This document shows positions 8,986 to 18,876 of a stretch of 64,000 nt of DNA, one piece after another (the stretch's first letter is position 1; each line of letters opens with the position of its first letter). The notes under the pieces were generated by a model that searched no databases, was not told the DNA's origin, and worked only from the letters and a program-made list of their open reading frames with translations. The position numbers and the translations under genes were made by a program. Source of the DNA: Galbibacter pacificus (GTDB lineage Bacteria > Bacteroidota > Bacteroidia > Flavobacteriales > Flavobacteriaceae). The DNA lies in contig NZ_JAQSVC010000002.1 in the NCBI RefSeq assembly GCF_029603165.1, forward strand, positions 496,001 through 560,000. Direction: 5' to 3'.

Positions 8986-9737
8986 ATGTACAATGGGGCT
9001 AAAAAAATATATTTCTTGATACTTTTGGTTGTGGGGTATGGTTATTGCCAAAGCTCGCAAAGCAAATTGATAGACAGTTTAAACCTTACGGAAAACCTTG
9101 AGAGGAGAATTGAGCTAAGCCAGCAAATCGCTTTGGAATTTATGGGCACAGACTAGGAAAGGGCCATTACGTATTAGGAATTGGCCGAAAACGAAGCGAA
9201 GAAATCCAACGACCCCGAGCTTTTTTGACACCTATTTATATTACGGCCATCGAAATGTATTCATCAAAAGATGTTTTGGATGTAACCTTGGATTATTATC
9301 AAAAAGCCTACGCCATTTATAAAAAGCAGGGCAACCATACCGAAATGGCCAAAATGGAAAACAACCTGGCCATTATTTATGCCCAAGGCAACGACAAAGA
9401 CAGGGTAATGGAATATTTTATGCACGTTTATGCGTATCAGGCAAAGAAAAACAATTCGGTGCAATTGGTAAAGATCCTTAACAATATGGGTACCCTTTAT
9501 TTAAGCAATGATATTGATTCTTCTTTGTATTACTTCAAAAAAGCACATTCAATTTCCAAAAAGCTTAAAAACAATTCCCTCAATGTGTATGTATATACCA
9601 ATTTGGCGCGTGCTTATTATTTAAAAAGCAATAGCCTGCAAACAAAAAAGTACTTTGAAAAAGCATTGGCCAATATCAAACTCCCTATTGACAGTTCTAC
9701 CTCGGATAACGTAACCGTGTTATTCAATTCTCGATAG
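8986..9737 (+). pseudogene. Decayed TPR protein gene (sensor/regulator N-terminal part)
   Basis: The ATG at 8986 opens a signal-peptide-like sequence (KKIYFLILLVVGYGYCQ) followed by LIDSLNLTENLERRIELSQQIA, as in the exported TPR regions that precede histidine kinase or LuxR-type output domains in Bacteroidota. The frame is broken by TAG 9154-9156 and another TAG near 9175, then shifts around 9220 into a frame that reads five to six TPR-like helices (YYQKAYAIYKKQGN, MAKMENNLAIIYAQ, LVKILNNMGTLYL, YYFKKAHSI, VYTNLARAYY) until a stop at 9735-9737. No kinase or DNA-binding domain follows, so the 3' part is also lost. Confidence 0.75.
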
Positions 9738-9778
9738 GATATTTCTTTAAATAATAAAAAATTGGATTAGCAAGCAAA

Positions 9779-9816
9779 AACGGGCTGCCGATTAAAATTG
9801 GCAACCCGTTTTTTTG
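9779..9816. terminator. Terminator between the TPR pseudogene and the TlpA-like gene
   Basis: AACGGGCTGCC (9779-9789) pairs with GGCAACCCGTT (9800-9810) with one C-A mismatch, followed by a T-tract on the plus strand and preceded by an A-run, so it can work in both directions. Confidence 0.65.
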
Positions 9817-9840
9817 TTTGAGTTATATTCCGTCTCCCGT

Positions 9841-10950
9841 TTATTGCAATAAACTTGCTATTTTTTCATTTAAAGCTTCACCGCGAAGGTCTTTTGCTAT
9901 AATTTTTCCGTCTTCATCCAAAATATAGGTAGCCGGAATAGAACGAATGTTGTATAACTGGGCTATTGGATCTTGCCAAAATTTTAAATTAGACATGTGC
10001 TTCCAAGGTAATTGATCTTCTTCAATGGCCTTTTTCCAATCTTCGGCTTTTCTATCCAGAGAAACACCTACTACATTTAATCCTTTGTCATGGTATTCTT
10101 TATACAATGCTACCAAATTGGGGTTTTCGGCCCGGCAAGGTTTGCACCATGCAGCCCAAAAATCAAGGATGGTAACTTTTCCCAAAGACTCTTTTAAGGA
10201 AATTGTTTCTCCGTCGGGGGTGGGCGCAGAAAAATCGGGAGCTATGGCTCCAATGGCCAATTTGTCTATATCGCCAAGTTCTTTTGCAATGGATTTTCCC
10301 ATTTCGGTATTTCGTATGTCCTCTGACAAACCTTTGAACAGCGTGTTTACTTCTTCCGGGGTTTTAGACTTGGTTCGCATCATTTGCTGTATAACCAACA
10401 ATGAGATGTACGAATCTTTATTGTTTGCCACAAAATCCTGTTCGTAATCTTTAGCTTCCTGCTGTACTTCTTCAAATGTTTCTTTTAAAGTGTTCAAGGT
10501 AACCGTGTCGCCTTTTTGTTGCGCTTCCATGCCTTGTTTTTGAATATCCATCATTTTTTTGCGGATATTTCTTGAGCTTTGTATAAAGGCCGTAAAATCT
10601 TCGTTAGAAGGGGTTCCTTCAATTTTAGAGAAATTAAGGCTGTCTTTGTATGCCGTAACAGAAATATTTCCTTCTTCTAAAATAATAGGCAGAACACCCC
10701 GAATGCCTTCAAAATATAAGTAATGCATTTCCGGGCCTTCTGTTTCTCCAGAAAACTCAAAAGAACCTTCTTTAACTTCCAATGTATCAAGAACCTCTGG
10801 GCGTTGGCCATCTACCGGTTTTTGTAAATACACTTTCTTTCCGTCTTCAACACCTTCTACGTTTACGGTTACTTTGTATGTGTTATCCTTTGTTTTATTA
10901 CAAGCTACTAATGCAACGAATAATAAAAGAATACTTCCAATTTTTCTCAT
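9841..10950 (-). CDS. TlpA-family thiol-disulfide lipoprotein with DUF4369
   Basis: A 369-residue lipoprotein (lipobox LLFVALVAC) in two parts. Residues about 25-130 form a DUF4369-type beta domain (VTVNVEGVEDGKKVYLQKP...). After an alpha-helical, charged linker, residues about 235-369 form an AhpC/TSA-Redoxin domain with the CXXC active site FWAAWCKPCRAE and the cis-Pro SIPATY. It probably reduces disulfides or supplies electrons to periplasmic proteins. It is a stand-alone gene here, ending at a shared terminator. Confidence 0.9.
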   Translation of the reverse strand: MRKIGSILLLFVALVACNKTKDNTYKVTVNVEGVEDGKKVYLQKPVDGQRPEVLDTLEVKEGSFEFSGETEGPEMHYLYFEGIRGVLPIILEEGNISVTAYKDSLNFSKIEGTPSNEDFTAFIQSSRNIRKKMMDIQKQGMEAQQKGDTVTLNTLKETFEEVQQEAKDYEQDFVANNKDSYISLLVIQQMMRTKSKTPEEVNTLFKGLSEDIRNTEMGKSIAKELGDIDKLAIGAIAPDFSAPTPDGETISLKESLGKVTILDFWAAWCKPCRAENPNLVALYKEYHDKGLNVVGVSLDRKAEDWKKAIEEDQLPWKHMSNLKFWQDPIAQLYNIRSIPATYILDEDGKIIAKDLRGEALNEKIASLLQ

Positions 10951-11021
10951 TAATTTCTATTTATACTGTTTTATTCCCTACAAAGTTAAAATTTCATTCC
11001 AATCCTTAAAGACAATTAACA

Positions 11022-11055
11022 AATAAAAAGCCCTGAACTTTGTATTTTCAGGGCT
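11022..11055 (-). terminator. Terminator after the beta-barrel protein gene
   Basis: AGCCCTGAA (11029-11037) pairs with TTCAGGGCT (11047-11055). On the minus strand the hairpin is followed by TTTTTATTT, so it ends transcription of the beta-barrel gene at 11080-11574. Confidence 0.65.
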
Positions 11056-11079
11056 CTTTGGCTTTTCTTTATTATGTTT

Positions 11080-11574
11080 TTAGAATTGGTATCGGATACC
11101 CAATGCAATATCAAAGTCAAAATCATCATCGAAATCTCCAAAGCCAAGTTCAGGCCTAAAGTCCAACGACAATAATAACGGAATATTAAAATTGTATTCC
11201 ACGCCGACATCCCCGGCCAAAAAACCAAACATTCCGCTGTCATCATAGTCATTACCATCAATATAATCATCGTCATGATCATATCCGCCTAAACCACCAC
11301 CGGCACCAACGTACCAGTTAAAGTCGCCTTCAATAGGGAATACCCATTGGTACAAGCCCGTAATTTTAAAAGCATCGTAATGGCTATTGTCTTTCCATCC
11401 CAAATCAAATTCCAACCGGTTGCTGGCCGCAATGGCTCTTTGATACGAAATTTCCGCACCAAAACCGTCGCCTTGTCCTAAACGAAGACCGAGGGCATTT
11501 TTTGAAATTTCCTGGGAAAACCCACTTGTTGCAAATCCTATTGCTAAAACACTAAAAAATATTAGCTTTTTCAT
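11080..11574 (-). CDS. Small outer-membrane beta-barrel protein
   Basis: A 164-residue exported protein with a signal peptide (LIFFSVLAIGFATSGFSQ) and alternating hydrophobic/polar strands ending in the C-terminal Phe (GIRYQF) expected for outer-membrane barrels. Two regions are strikingly Asp-rich: a loop near residues 97-112 (YDHDDDYIDGNDYDD) and one near residues 147-156 (DFDDDFDFD). The length suggests an 8-strand barrel. The acidic loops could bind divalent cations, but that is inference only. No functional partner is evident. Confidence 0.75.
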   Translation of the reverse strand: MKKLIFFSVLAIGFATSGFSQEISKNALGLRLGQGDGFGAEISYQRAIAASNRLEFDLGWKDNSHYDAFKITGLYQWVFPIEGDFNWYVGAGGGLGGYDHDDDYIDGNDYDDSGMFGFLAGDVGVEYNFNIPLLLSLDFRPELGFGDFDDDFDFDIALGIRYQF

Positions 11575-11655
11575 AAATTTAGTTTTTGATTTGTAATAAA
11601 TACGGTACTAATTTAACTTAAAGTTGACACAGTCTTGTTAAATATTCCTAAAAAT

Positions 11656-14547
11656 ATGTTAACCGATTTAGAATCAAAGCTTAACGGAAAGCTTTTTTTC
11701 GATAATCTTCACAGAACAATTTATGCAACCGATGCATCGGTATACCGCGCTATTCCTTTTGGAGTGGCTTACCCGGCAAACCTTGAAGACATCAAGCTAC
11801 TTATTGCGTTTTGCAACGGTAATAATTTGCCAATTATACCGCGTACCGCAGGAACTTCACTGGCGGGACAATGTGTAGGCGAGGGCCTTGTGGTGGATGT
11901 TTCCAAATTTTTTACCAAAATCCTTTCACTCGACGAAAAACAAAAGACCGTTACCGTTGAGCCAGGCGTGATCCGAGATGAGCTCAACTTGTACTTAAAA
12001 CCCTACGGCCTTTTCTTTGGGCCCAATACATCAACTTCCAATAGATGCATGATAGGGGGTATGACCGGTAATAACTCCAGTGGCACAACATCAATAAAAT
12101 ATGGTGTTACCCGCGATAAGGTTTTAGAAATCGAGGCTGTTTTAAGTGATGGGAGCGAGGCTGTTTTTAAATCTTTGTCCGCAGAAGAATTTCAGCAAAA
12201 GCTTGGGCTTAAAACATTGGAAGGAGATATCTACAGAAAAATATATGATGAATTATCTACTGAAGGCATTAAGGAACAAATACACGAAAATTTTCCGAAA
12301 CCGGAAATTCACAGGAGAAATACAGGATATGCAGTTGATGAATTGTTGAAACTACAGCCTTTTAGCTCCAATGCTGGTCAGTTTAACATGTGCAAACTTA
12401 TTGCCGGAAGCGAAGGAACCTTGGTCTTTATTACCAAGCTTAAATTACAGCTAGATACACCCATGCCCAAAAAGGCGATAATGATTGCGGCGCATTACAA
12501 AAGCGTATCCGATTGTTGCTGTTCTGTTTACGAAGTAATGCAGCACGATCTATTTACTTGCGAAATGATGGACAAGGTGATTTTGGACTGTACAAAAAAT
12601 AACAAATCGCAATTGCCCAACCGGTTTTTTATTGAAGGTGACCCACAAGCCATTTTAATGTTGGAATTAAGGGATGATGATAAAAATAAACTTGAAGAAA
12701 AAACCGCGGCATTGCTGAAAACACTCGACAATAGCCTAAGTTATGCACATCCGTTGCTTTATGGTGCCGAGATTGACCAGGCACTGGAATTGCGAAAAGC
12801 GGGACTGGGCTTGTTGGGTAATATCGTGGGCGATAAAAAAGCAGTTGCCTGTATTGAAGATACCGCCGTAAATATTGAAGATTTAAGCGCTTACATCACA
12901 GAATTTTCGGCCATCATGGAAAAATACAAACAAAATGCAGTGTATTATGCACATGCGGGGGCAGGAGAATTGCATTTACGACCCATTTTGGACCTGAAAA
13001 AAAGCGAAGACGTACAGCTTTTTAGGCAAATTACTACCGATGTAGCCCATTTGGTAAAAAAATATGGAGGATCCATGAGCGGAGAACATGGCGATGGAAG
13101 GGTGCGGGCCGAATTTGTGGAGTTGATGATAGGCGAGGGGAACTACCAATTGTTGAAGCGTATTAAAAAGGCTTTTGACCCCAATAATATATTCAATCCG
13201 GGGAAAATTGTGGATGCAGCCCCCATGGATACATCGTTGCGTTATGAAGCGGACAGGGAGGAACCCGAAGTTGAGACCTTGATGGATTTCTCTGATTCCC
13301 TTGGGATTCTCCGGGCTGCCGAAAAATGTAATGGAAGTGGCGATTGTAGGAAAACACACTTGTCCAACGGGGCAATGTGCCCAAGTTACCATGCTACCAA
13401 AAATGAAAAAGATACCACTCGGGCACGCGCCAATGCATTACGCGAGTACTTAACAATTTCTACCAAACAGAATAAATTTAACAACAAAGAACTAAAAGAA
13501 GTTTTTGACTTATGCATAAGCTGTAAGGCCTGTGGAAGTGAATGCCCCAGCAATGTTGATGTGGCCACTTTAAAAGCTGAATTTTTATACCAATACTACA
13601 AAGATAATCCGCCGTCTTTGCGCGACAAAGCCTTTGCCTTTAATACGCGTTTGAACAAGTTGGGAAGCAGCTTTTCTTTATTAGCAAACAACAAATTTTC
13701 TAGTGTACTGTTAAAAAAAATGTTGAATATCGCTCCCGAAAGAACGTTGCCTGAAATTAAAAGTTTTAATTTTGATAAACACATTCAAAGCATTAAAAAT
13801 GAATTATTTAAAAATAATAAGGTTATTCTTTATATTGATGAATTCACCAATTATCTGGACGCAGATGTTGGTAAAGATGCCATTGACTTATTAACAGCTT
13901 TGGGATATAACGTGAGTTTGTTTTATGGAGAAAGCGGACGCACATTCATATCCAAAGGCTTTTTGAAGCAGGCCAAAAAACTGGCCAATGAAAATATAGC
14001 CGAATTAAAAGCTTTGATTGGCAAAGATTGTCCTGTTATTGGCATTGAACCGTCGGCTATTTTATCATTTAGGGACGAATACTTAAGGTTGGCCGATAAT
14101 GAACCTGATGCAAAAAAAGTAGCACTAAACAGTTTTATTGTCGAAGAATTCCTTTCAGAAGAAATAAAAAGAGGAAATATTACCGCGGACCCGTTTACTG
14201 AAGAAGCAAAAAACATTAAATACCATGCACATTGCCATCAAAAATCGCAATCCAATACCAAAGTTACTTTTGATGTACTCAACCTTCCAAAGAATTACAG
14301 CGTTACCATGATTAATTCTGGGTGTTGCGGGATGGCAGGTTCTTTTGGGTATGAAAAGGAGCATTACAACGTAAGCATGCAAATAGGGGAGTTACGACTT
14401 TTTCCGGCCGTGCGCAATGCAGACCCAGATACAATTATTGTTGCCAATGGCACCAGTTGCCGGCACCAAATAAAAGACGGAACCAAAAGAGAGGCCATAC
14501 ACCCGGTTACATTGTTGAAAAATGCATTAGAGGATGCTTCAAAGTGA
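11656..14547 (+). CDS. FAD- and Fe-S-containing dehydrogenase (GlcD-GlpC fusion, YdiJ-like)
   Basis: A 963-residue fusion. Residues about 20-220 are a PCMH/FAD_binding_4 domain (PRTAGTSLAGQ, MIGGMTGNNSSGT), residues about 260-530 a FAD-linked oxidase C-terminal domain (SGEHGDGR), then two [4Fe-4S] motifs near residues 557-575 and 619-630 (CISCKACGSECP), and C-terminal CCG domains (HCHQKS, SGCCGMAGSFGYE). This is the layout of D-2-hydroxyacid dehydrogenases such as E. coli YdiJ, which feed electrons from D-2-hydroxyglutarate or D-lactate to the respiratory chain. The exact substrate is not deducible. Start chosen at the ATG 11656 rather than an upstream TTG. Confidence 0.88.
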   Translation: MLTDLESKLNGKLFFDNLHRTIYATDASVYRAIPFGVAYPANLEDIKLLIAFCNGNNLPIIPRTAGTSLAGQCVGEGLVVDVSKFFTKILSLDEKQKTVTVEPGVIRDELNLYLKPYGLFFGPNTSTSNRCMIGGMTGNNSSGTTSIKYGVTRDKVLEIEAVLSDGSEAVFKSLSAEEFQQKLGLKTLEGDIYRKIYDELSTEGIKEQIHENFPKPEIHRRNTGYAVDELLKLQPFSSNAGQFNMCKLIAGSEGTLVFITKLKLQLDTPMPKKAIMIAAHYKSVSDCCCSVYEVMQHDLFTCEMMDKVILDCTKNNKSQLPNRFFIEGDPQAILMLELRDDDKNKLEEKTAALLKTLDNSLSYAHPLLYGAEIDQALELRKAGLGLLGNIVGDKKAVACIEDTAVNIEDLSAYITEFSAIMEKYKQNAVYYAHAGAGELHLRPILDLKKSEDVQLFRQITTDVAHLVKKYGGSMSGEHGDGRVRAEFVELMIGEGNYQLLKRIKKAFDPNNIFNPGKIVDAAPMDTSLRYEADREEPEVETLMDFSDSLGILRAAEKCNGSGDCRKTHLSNGAMCPSYHATKNEKDTTRARANALREYLTISTKQNKFNNKELKEVFDLCISCKACGSECPSNVDVATLKAEFLYQYYKDNPPSLRDKAFAFNTRLNKLGSSFSLLANNKFSSVLLKKMLNIAPERTLPEIKSFNFDKHIQSIKNELFKNNKVILYIDEFTNYLDADVGKDAIDLLTALGYNVSLFYGESGRTFISKGFLKQAKKLANENIAELKALIGKDCPVIGIEPSAILSFRDEYLRLADNEPDAKKVALNSFIVEEFLSEEIKRGNITADPFTEEAKNIKYHAHCHQKSQSNTKVTFDVLNLPKNYSVTMINSGCCGMAGSFGYEKEHYNVSMQIGELRLFPAVRNADPDTIIVANGTSCRHQIKDGTKREAIHPVTLLKNALEDASK

Positions 14548-14552
14548 TTTCA

Positions 14553-14852
14553 TTAAACATAACTTTTTAGTAGTTTTATCAAGTCATTTTTAGAAACTAC
14601 TCCCGAGCCGCGCCATACCGATGCCCCGTTTTTAAAAACCATAAAAGTAGGCACCCCACGTACTTGAAATTTGCTGGCCAGTTCTTTGTTTTTGTCCACG
14701 TTTATTTTAATAATGTTGATATGCTCACCCAAGCTCTCTTTTACTTCGGTTAAAATAGGCATCATTGTTTGGCAGGGGCCGCACCAATCGGCATAAAAAT
14801 CTATTAAAACAGGTTTATTTACGTTTATTATATCTTTAAAACTACTTTGCAT
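14553..14852 (-). CDS. trxA: Thioredoxin
   Basis: A 99-residue single-domain thioredoxin with the active site FYADWCGPCQ near residues 19-28 and cis-Pro RGVPTFMVF. No signal peptide, so it acts in the cytoplasm as a general disulfide reductase. It converges on the large FAD/Fe-S gene with five bases between the stops. Whether it is the main thioredoxin of the cell or an accessory copy is unknown. Confidence 0.93.
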   Translation of the reverse strand: MQSSFKDIINVNKPVLIDFYADWCGPCQTMMPILTEVKESLGEHINIIKINVDKNKELASKFQVRGVPTFMVFKNGASVWRGSGVVSKNDLIKLLKSYV

Positions 14853-14981
14853 CTTGTTTTATAATTATTTGTTATAGGGTAAATAATTGTTGGTCAATAA
14901 TTTGTAAAAATAAGCTTGTTACGCACAAAATATGTACGAAAAATTAGAGGATTTTGGTTGTCCGGAAAAAGTCTTTTTTCT

Positions 14982-15263
14982 TTATGCGGGACGTAAATAA
15001 CGGCGTTCCATCCAAAATGTACCGAACGGAACGACAGAACACATTAAAATGATGAACAAGGTAGCATACGACCAGTTTTGTTTGCGTTGAAGTACCAAAG
15101 CCATGGCTACATATGTAATGAAAAGGATTCCATGAATCATTCCGATAATTTTATTCGGGCCATGAAAATCGGCCATATACTTGAGTGGCATGGTTACCCC
15201 AAAGAGTAACAAATAAGAAATTCCTTCCAATATGCTGATAAGTCTAAAATTCTTGATGTTCAT
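14982..15263 (-). CDS. DUF3817 integral membrane protein
   Basis: A 93-residue protein with three hydrophobic helices. The sequence ISILEGISYLLLFGVTMPLKY, the HG...IHG pair and the end VVPFGTFWMER are the hallmarks of DUF3817. Function is unknown. It lies upstream of trxA on the same strand with a 129-base gap, so common transcription is uncertain. Confidence 0.85.
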   Translation of the reverse strand: MNIKNFRLISILEGISYLLLFGVTMPLKYMADFHGPNKIIGMIHGILFITYVAMALVLQRKQNWSYATLFIILMCSVVPFGTFWMERRYLRPA

Positions 15264-15281
15264 AACATTTAATTTTCACGC

Positions 15282-15317
15282 AAAAATAAAGCACCGAATT
15301 GATTTTCGATGCTTTAT
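15282..15317 (-). terminator. Terminator after the dipeptidase gene
   Basis: ATAAAGCA (15286-15293) pairs with TGCTTTAT (15310-15317); on the minus strand the hairpin is followed by a short T-tract. It separates the dipeptidase gene from DUF3817. Confidence 0.5.
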
Positions 15318-15363
15318 AATTGTTAAAGGTATGTTTAAATCCCTTTTTGTATGTAAAACGTGC

Positions 15364-16716
15364 TTAGCTTACATTATCTGCTTCAGTTGTACTTTCAGCT
15401 TCGGCCTGGATTTTTTTACCAATGGCTTCAACTTCATCCAGAACGTGTAAGAGGTTTCCGCTCCATAATTTTTCAATTTCTTCTTCGGTATAGCCTCTTT
15501 TAACCAGTTCTTTAGTTACGTTTATGGTTTCAGAAGCATCGTTCCAACCGTAAATTCCACCACCACCATCAAAATCGGAGCTAATACCAACATGGTCTAT
15601 GCCAATTTTTTCAACTAAATAATCAATGTGGTCCACAAAATCGACAACATTTACCGGGTCTGCAACTTCACTCAGGGAATCCAGTTTTGGTTTTGCAGTG
15701 GTTCGCATGGCTATATATTTTTCGTAATAGGCTTTGCGTTGATCCCCCGGCATTTTCATAACGCTGTCACGTTCTAAAAGTGGAAAACCTGCCTTTTCGG
15801 CTTCCATAGCAAGTACCTTTTTAACTTCTTCATCAAAAACACTGTCTTTTTTAACGTTTACATATGGCGAAAAAGCCACGGTTTGTATTATGCCACCGTT
15901 TTCTTTTAACCATTCCAGTTGCTCGTCGTCCAGGTTCCTGCTGTGGTTGCTCAATGCTCGGGCAGAGGAGTGGGAAGCAATGATCGGGGCTTTGGTAAGC
16001 TCTATAATTTGGCGCATGGATTCTTTGGAAGGGTGCGAAACATCGATCATCATACCGTATTTGTTCATCTCGGCAATTGCCTGTTTGCCAAGTTCGCTCA
16101 AGCCATTGTTTAGCCAAATACTGTCTTTTTCCCCGGTATTGGAGTCGGCCAGTTGACTATGGCCCTGATGCGCCAACGACATGTAACGGCCGCCAAGGTC
16201 GTAGAATTTTTTAACATTGCCAATGTCTGTCCCGATTGGGTACCCGTTTTCAACACCGATCATTGCCACTTTTTTGCCTTCGGAATGAATTCTCCGCACA
16301 TCATCGGAGGTTAATGCCAGACCGATTTTATCGGGGGCTATTTCTTCGCAAAGTTTATGGATGGCCTCGAATTTGGAAATGGCATTTTCATAAGCTTTTT
16401 TGTAGCCTTCGGCATTTAACGAATCCTGCCCCGTGTATACAATAAGCCAGGCAACATCCAAACCGCCTTCTTCCATTTTAGGGAGCGTTATTTGGGTGTC
16501 CAGGTCTTGAGTGTAGTTAATGGAGTCGGTAAAATTGTCAACATTAATGTCGCAATGCGTGTCGAGCGTAATAATGTGTTGCTGAATTTCTTTTGCCTTG
16601 GCAATAAGCTGGTCGTTGGTTAAAGAAACTTCTGCAATTTCTTTTTTTTCGGTTTGTTTACAGGAGAACATGGCCATTGCTGTAATAGCGAGCAGGCCGA
16701 ATTTAATTTTTTGCAT
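15364..16716 (-). CDS. Membrane dipeptidase (peptidase M19), lipoprotein
   Basis: A 450-residue renal-dipeptidase-type zinc hydrolase with a lipobox (AITAMAMFSC). Metal ligands are visible: HXD in LDTHCDIN, the bridging Glu in IGVENGYPIG, and later His residues in LAHQGHSQ and SHSSAR, with DHVGISSDFDGGGG near the end. It cleaves dipeptides, probably including D-amino-acid-containing ones, at the cell envelope. The monocistronic context adds no more. An acidic/Glu-rich tail (AEAESTTEADN) ends the protein. Confidence 0.92.
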   Translation of the reverse strand: MQKIKFGLLAITAMAMFSCKQTEKKEIAEVSLTNDQLIAKAKEIQQHIITLDTHCDINVDNFTDSINYTQDLDTQITLPKMEEGGLDVAWLIVYTGQDSLNAEGYKKAYENAISKFEAIHKLCEEIAPDKIGLALTSDDVRRIHSEGKKVAMIGVENGYPIGTDIGNVKKFYDLGGRYMSLAHQGHSQLADSNTGEKDSIWLNNGLSELGKQAIAEMNKYGMMIDVSHPSKESMRQIIELTKAPIIASHSSARALSNHSRNLDDEQLEWLKENGGIIQTVAFSPYVNVKKDSVFDEEVKKVLAMEAEKAGFPLLERDSVMKMPGDQRKAYYEKYIAMRTTAKPKLDSLSEVADPVNVVDFVDHIDYLVEKIGIDHVGISSDFDGGGGIYGWNDASETINVTKELVKRGYTEEEIEKLWSGNLLHVLDEVEAIGKKIQAEAESTTEADNVS

Positions 16717-16870
16717 GGGTTTGAGTTATAGATTAGAAATTAGTTCTTGTAATTTATAACTATTAAGCTGATTCTACAAAAACTTGCATTAATTTTAAGT
16801 GAATGCCAATTTTGATGCCCCATAAATATAAAAGTTGAAGTTTATGCACATAAAAATTATACATCTTGTA

Positions 16871-18682
16871 TTACCCCGGAATCATTTTCCCCAAAAGGAG
16901 GGAAGCAGTAACCCAAAGGATTATGGACAGTATACCGCCAATAATTAAAAAGTGCTTAAACTTATAAAGCCCCAAACCGTAAATAAGCGTATTGGTTTGA
17001 TACCCCAAAGGAGTGAAAAAACTAAAGTTTGCCGAGAACAAAACTGCCAAAATAAACGGTTTTAGCGGTAAATTGCTGGCCGTTGCGAGCGATATGGCAA
17101 TGGGTGTCATAATAATTGCGGTAGCATTATTGGATATAATCCCGCTTAGCAACATGGTAAACAAAAATAAGAGCGCAATAATAATTACGGGCTGTTTTCC
17201 CGAAATAAGCTCCAGTAAATGCGATGAAACCCAAGCATCGGCACCGCTGTTGTTCATGGCTATCCCGAGCGGGATCATCCCGGCAAGCAAGAAAATGATT
17301 TCCCAGTTAATGTTTTGGTATACCTTGCTAAGTTCTATACAGTTAAAGAACAACAATAAAAAACATCCGGTAAGCGAGCTGGCAAGAATAGAAAGTACGC
17401 CGAAAGCCGCAAGGCCTATGACTGCCAGCATGATACAAAAAGTAAGCATTTTTTTTGTTTTGGATACCTGAGCATACGATGCATGTTCCTGCAAAACGGT
17501 CATATTTTCGGTGGTAGAGAGTTCGCTTAGCTTTCCTTCGGGAATTTCCACCAACAAGCGGTCGCCAACACGGAGCTTTATTTTATCTACGCTTATGTTA
17601 AGCAATTTATCCTTTACATTGGTAATATTTTTACGCCGTTTAATGGCCAAGGGCAAGGCACCGTTTATAGTGCGCCCTTTAAGCTCGTCTATAGAATATT
17701 TCAATAATGGTGCACCGGGAAGCATCAACAGTTCTACAATGGTATTCTGTTGCGGGTCTATTTCAATATTATCATCAACAGAAACATCAGAAACATCGTA
17801 CTCGTTTATAACCAGTCCTTCGGTACCTTTTATTTTTACCAGGTTCTCCATATTGCAAGAGAGTAGGAGCTTATCGTTTTTTTTAAGGGTGATGTATTTT
17901 CCGGGGGATTTATTGGAAATGCCTTTCCTGGTAAGCTTTAACAGCGTAATGCCCAAATCGTTGTACAGAAAGGTATCGACAATTTTTTTATCGATCAGGC
18001 CGGAATTGTCGCCAATTTCAACATTGGTGAGGTATTGGTCCAGTTCGTATTCAGAGTTTAAGTTTTTAGAAGTATCCCACGGAAGTAAAAAAGATGTAAG
18101 GGTAATAAAAACAATACCAATGCCCAGAAATATAAGCCCATAAAATGAAAATTCAAAAAAAGTAAAGCGCTCGGCACCAAATTTGGTAGCTACCGAGTTA
18201 ACAATCAGGTTGGTAGAAGTACCCATTAACGTACAACTACCGCCCAAAATACCGGCAAAAGAAATGGGCAACAGCAATTTGGAACGCGGAATATTGTATT
18301 TGGCAGACAATTCTGTCAAGATTTTAATAAAAACAATAACTACCGCCGTGGTACTTATAAAAGCCGAGATACTGCCCGAAATAACCATAAATGCAGGAAT
18401 AAGCAGTAAAATGGGCAATACTTTAAGCTTTTTTAGGCCATTTGCCAAAATATTTATAATTCCGTTCTGTTCCAGTGCAATGGCAATAATCATGAGGCAG
18501 AGCACCGTAATGGTAGCACTGTTGGAAAAGCCGCTAACGGCTTCTTCGGGAGATACCACGCCAAACAACAACAAGCTTACAATAATAAAGAATGCAATTT
18601 TATCTACCGGAAAAACCTCGAACGCAAAAAATAGTACGACCAAGAATAAAACGGAAAACACATATATAATTTCTACAGACAT
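16871..18682 (-). CDS. SLC13/DASS-family permease with RCK_C domains
   Basis: A 603-residue transporter with two membrane halves around two cytoplasmic RCK_C (TrkA-C) domains. The first half includes SGSISAFISTTAVVIVF and GGSCTLMGTSTNLIVNS (the SNT-type substrate loop), the second half SGIISNNATAIIMTPIAI and the paired loop near FFTPLGYQTNTL. The RCK_C pair spans roughly residues 210-380. Members with this layout transport dicarboxylates, sulfate or related anions with Na+. The substrate is not given by the sequence or by neighbours. Confidence 0.88.
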   Translation of the reverse strand: MSVEIIYVFSVLFLVVLFFAFEVFPVDKIAFFIIVSLLLFGVVSPEEAVSGFSNSATITVLCLMIIAIALEQNGIINILANGLKKLKVLPILLLIPAFMVISGSISAFISTTAVVIVFIKILTELSAKYNIPRSKLLLPISFAGILGGSCTLMGTSTNLIVNSVATKFGAERFTFFEFSFYGLIFLGIGIVFITLTSFLLPWDTSKNLNSEYELDQYLTNVEIGDNSGLIDKKIVDTFLYNDLGITLLKLTRKGISNKSPGKYITLKKNDKLLLSCNMENLVKIKGTEGLVINEYDVSDVSVDDNIEIDPQQNTIVELLMLPGAPLLKYSIDELKGRTINGALPLAIKRRKNITNVKDKLLNISVDKIKLRVGDRLLVEIPEGKLSELSTTENMTVLQEHASYAQVSKTKKMLTFCIMLAVIGLAAFGVLSILASSLTGCFLLLFFNCIELSKVYQNINWEIIFLLAGMIPLGIAMNNSGADAWVSSHLLELISGKQPVIIIALLFLFTMLLSGIISNNATAIIMTPIAISLATASNLPLKPFILAVLFSANFSFFTPLGYQTNTLIYGLGLYKFKHFLIIGGILSIILWVTASLLLGKMIPG

Positions 18683-18809
18683 GGCAACGGGCTGGTTTTG
18701 ATATACATTCTAATATATTTAGAATTTTTAGTATCTGTTTTGTATTTGTATGTAATTTAACATGTAGTGGCATAAAACCGACATTATTATATGAACAAGA
18801 GGGGTTTTA

Positions 18810-18841
<32 letters not shown>

Positions 18842-18876
18842 TGCAAATCATTAATATAAAAATACTTTAGAAATTA

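Noticed and set aside
14932-15000. Plus-strand 22-codon ORF (MYEKLEDFGC...)
   Set aside because: It overlaps the end of DUF3817 on the other strand and has no promoter-like element; chance frame is likelier.
17511-18143. Plus-strand open frame of 210 codons opposite the SLC13 permease
   Set aside because: It lies wholly inside the intact permease on the other strand; Ser/Leu-rich product is the typical mirror of a hydrophobic protein.
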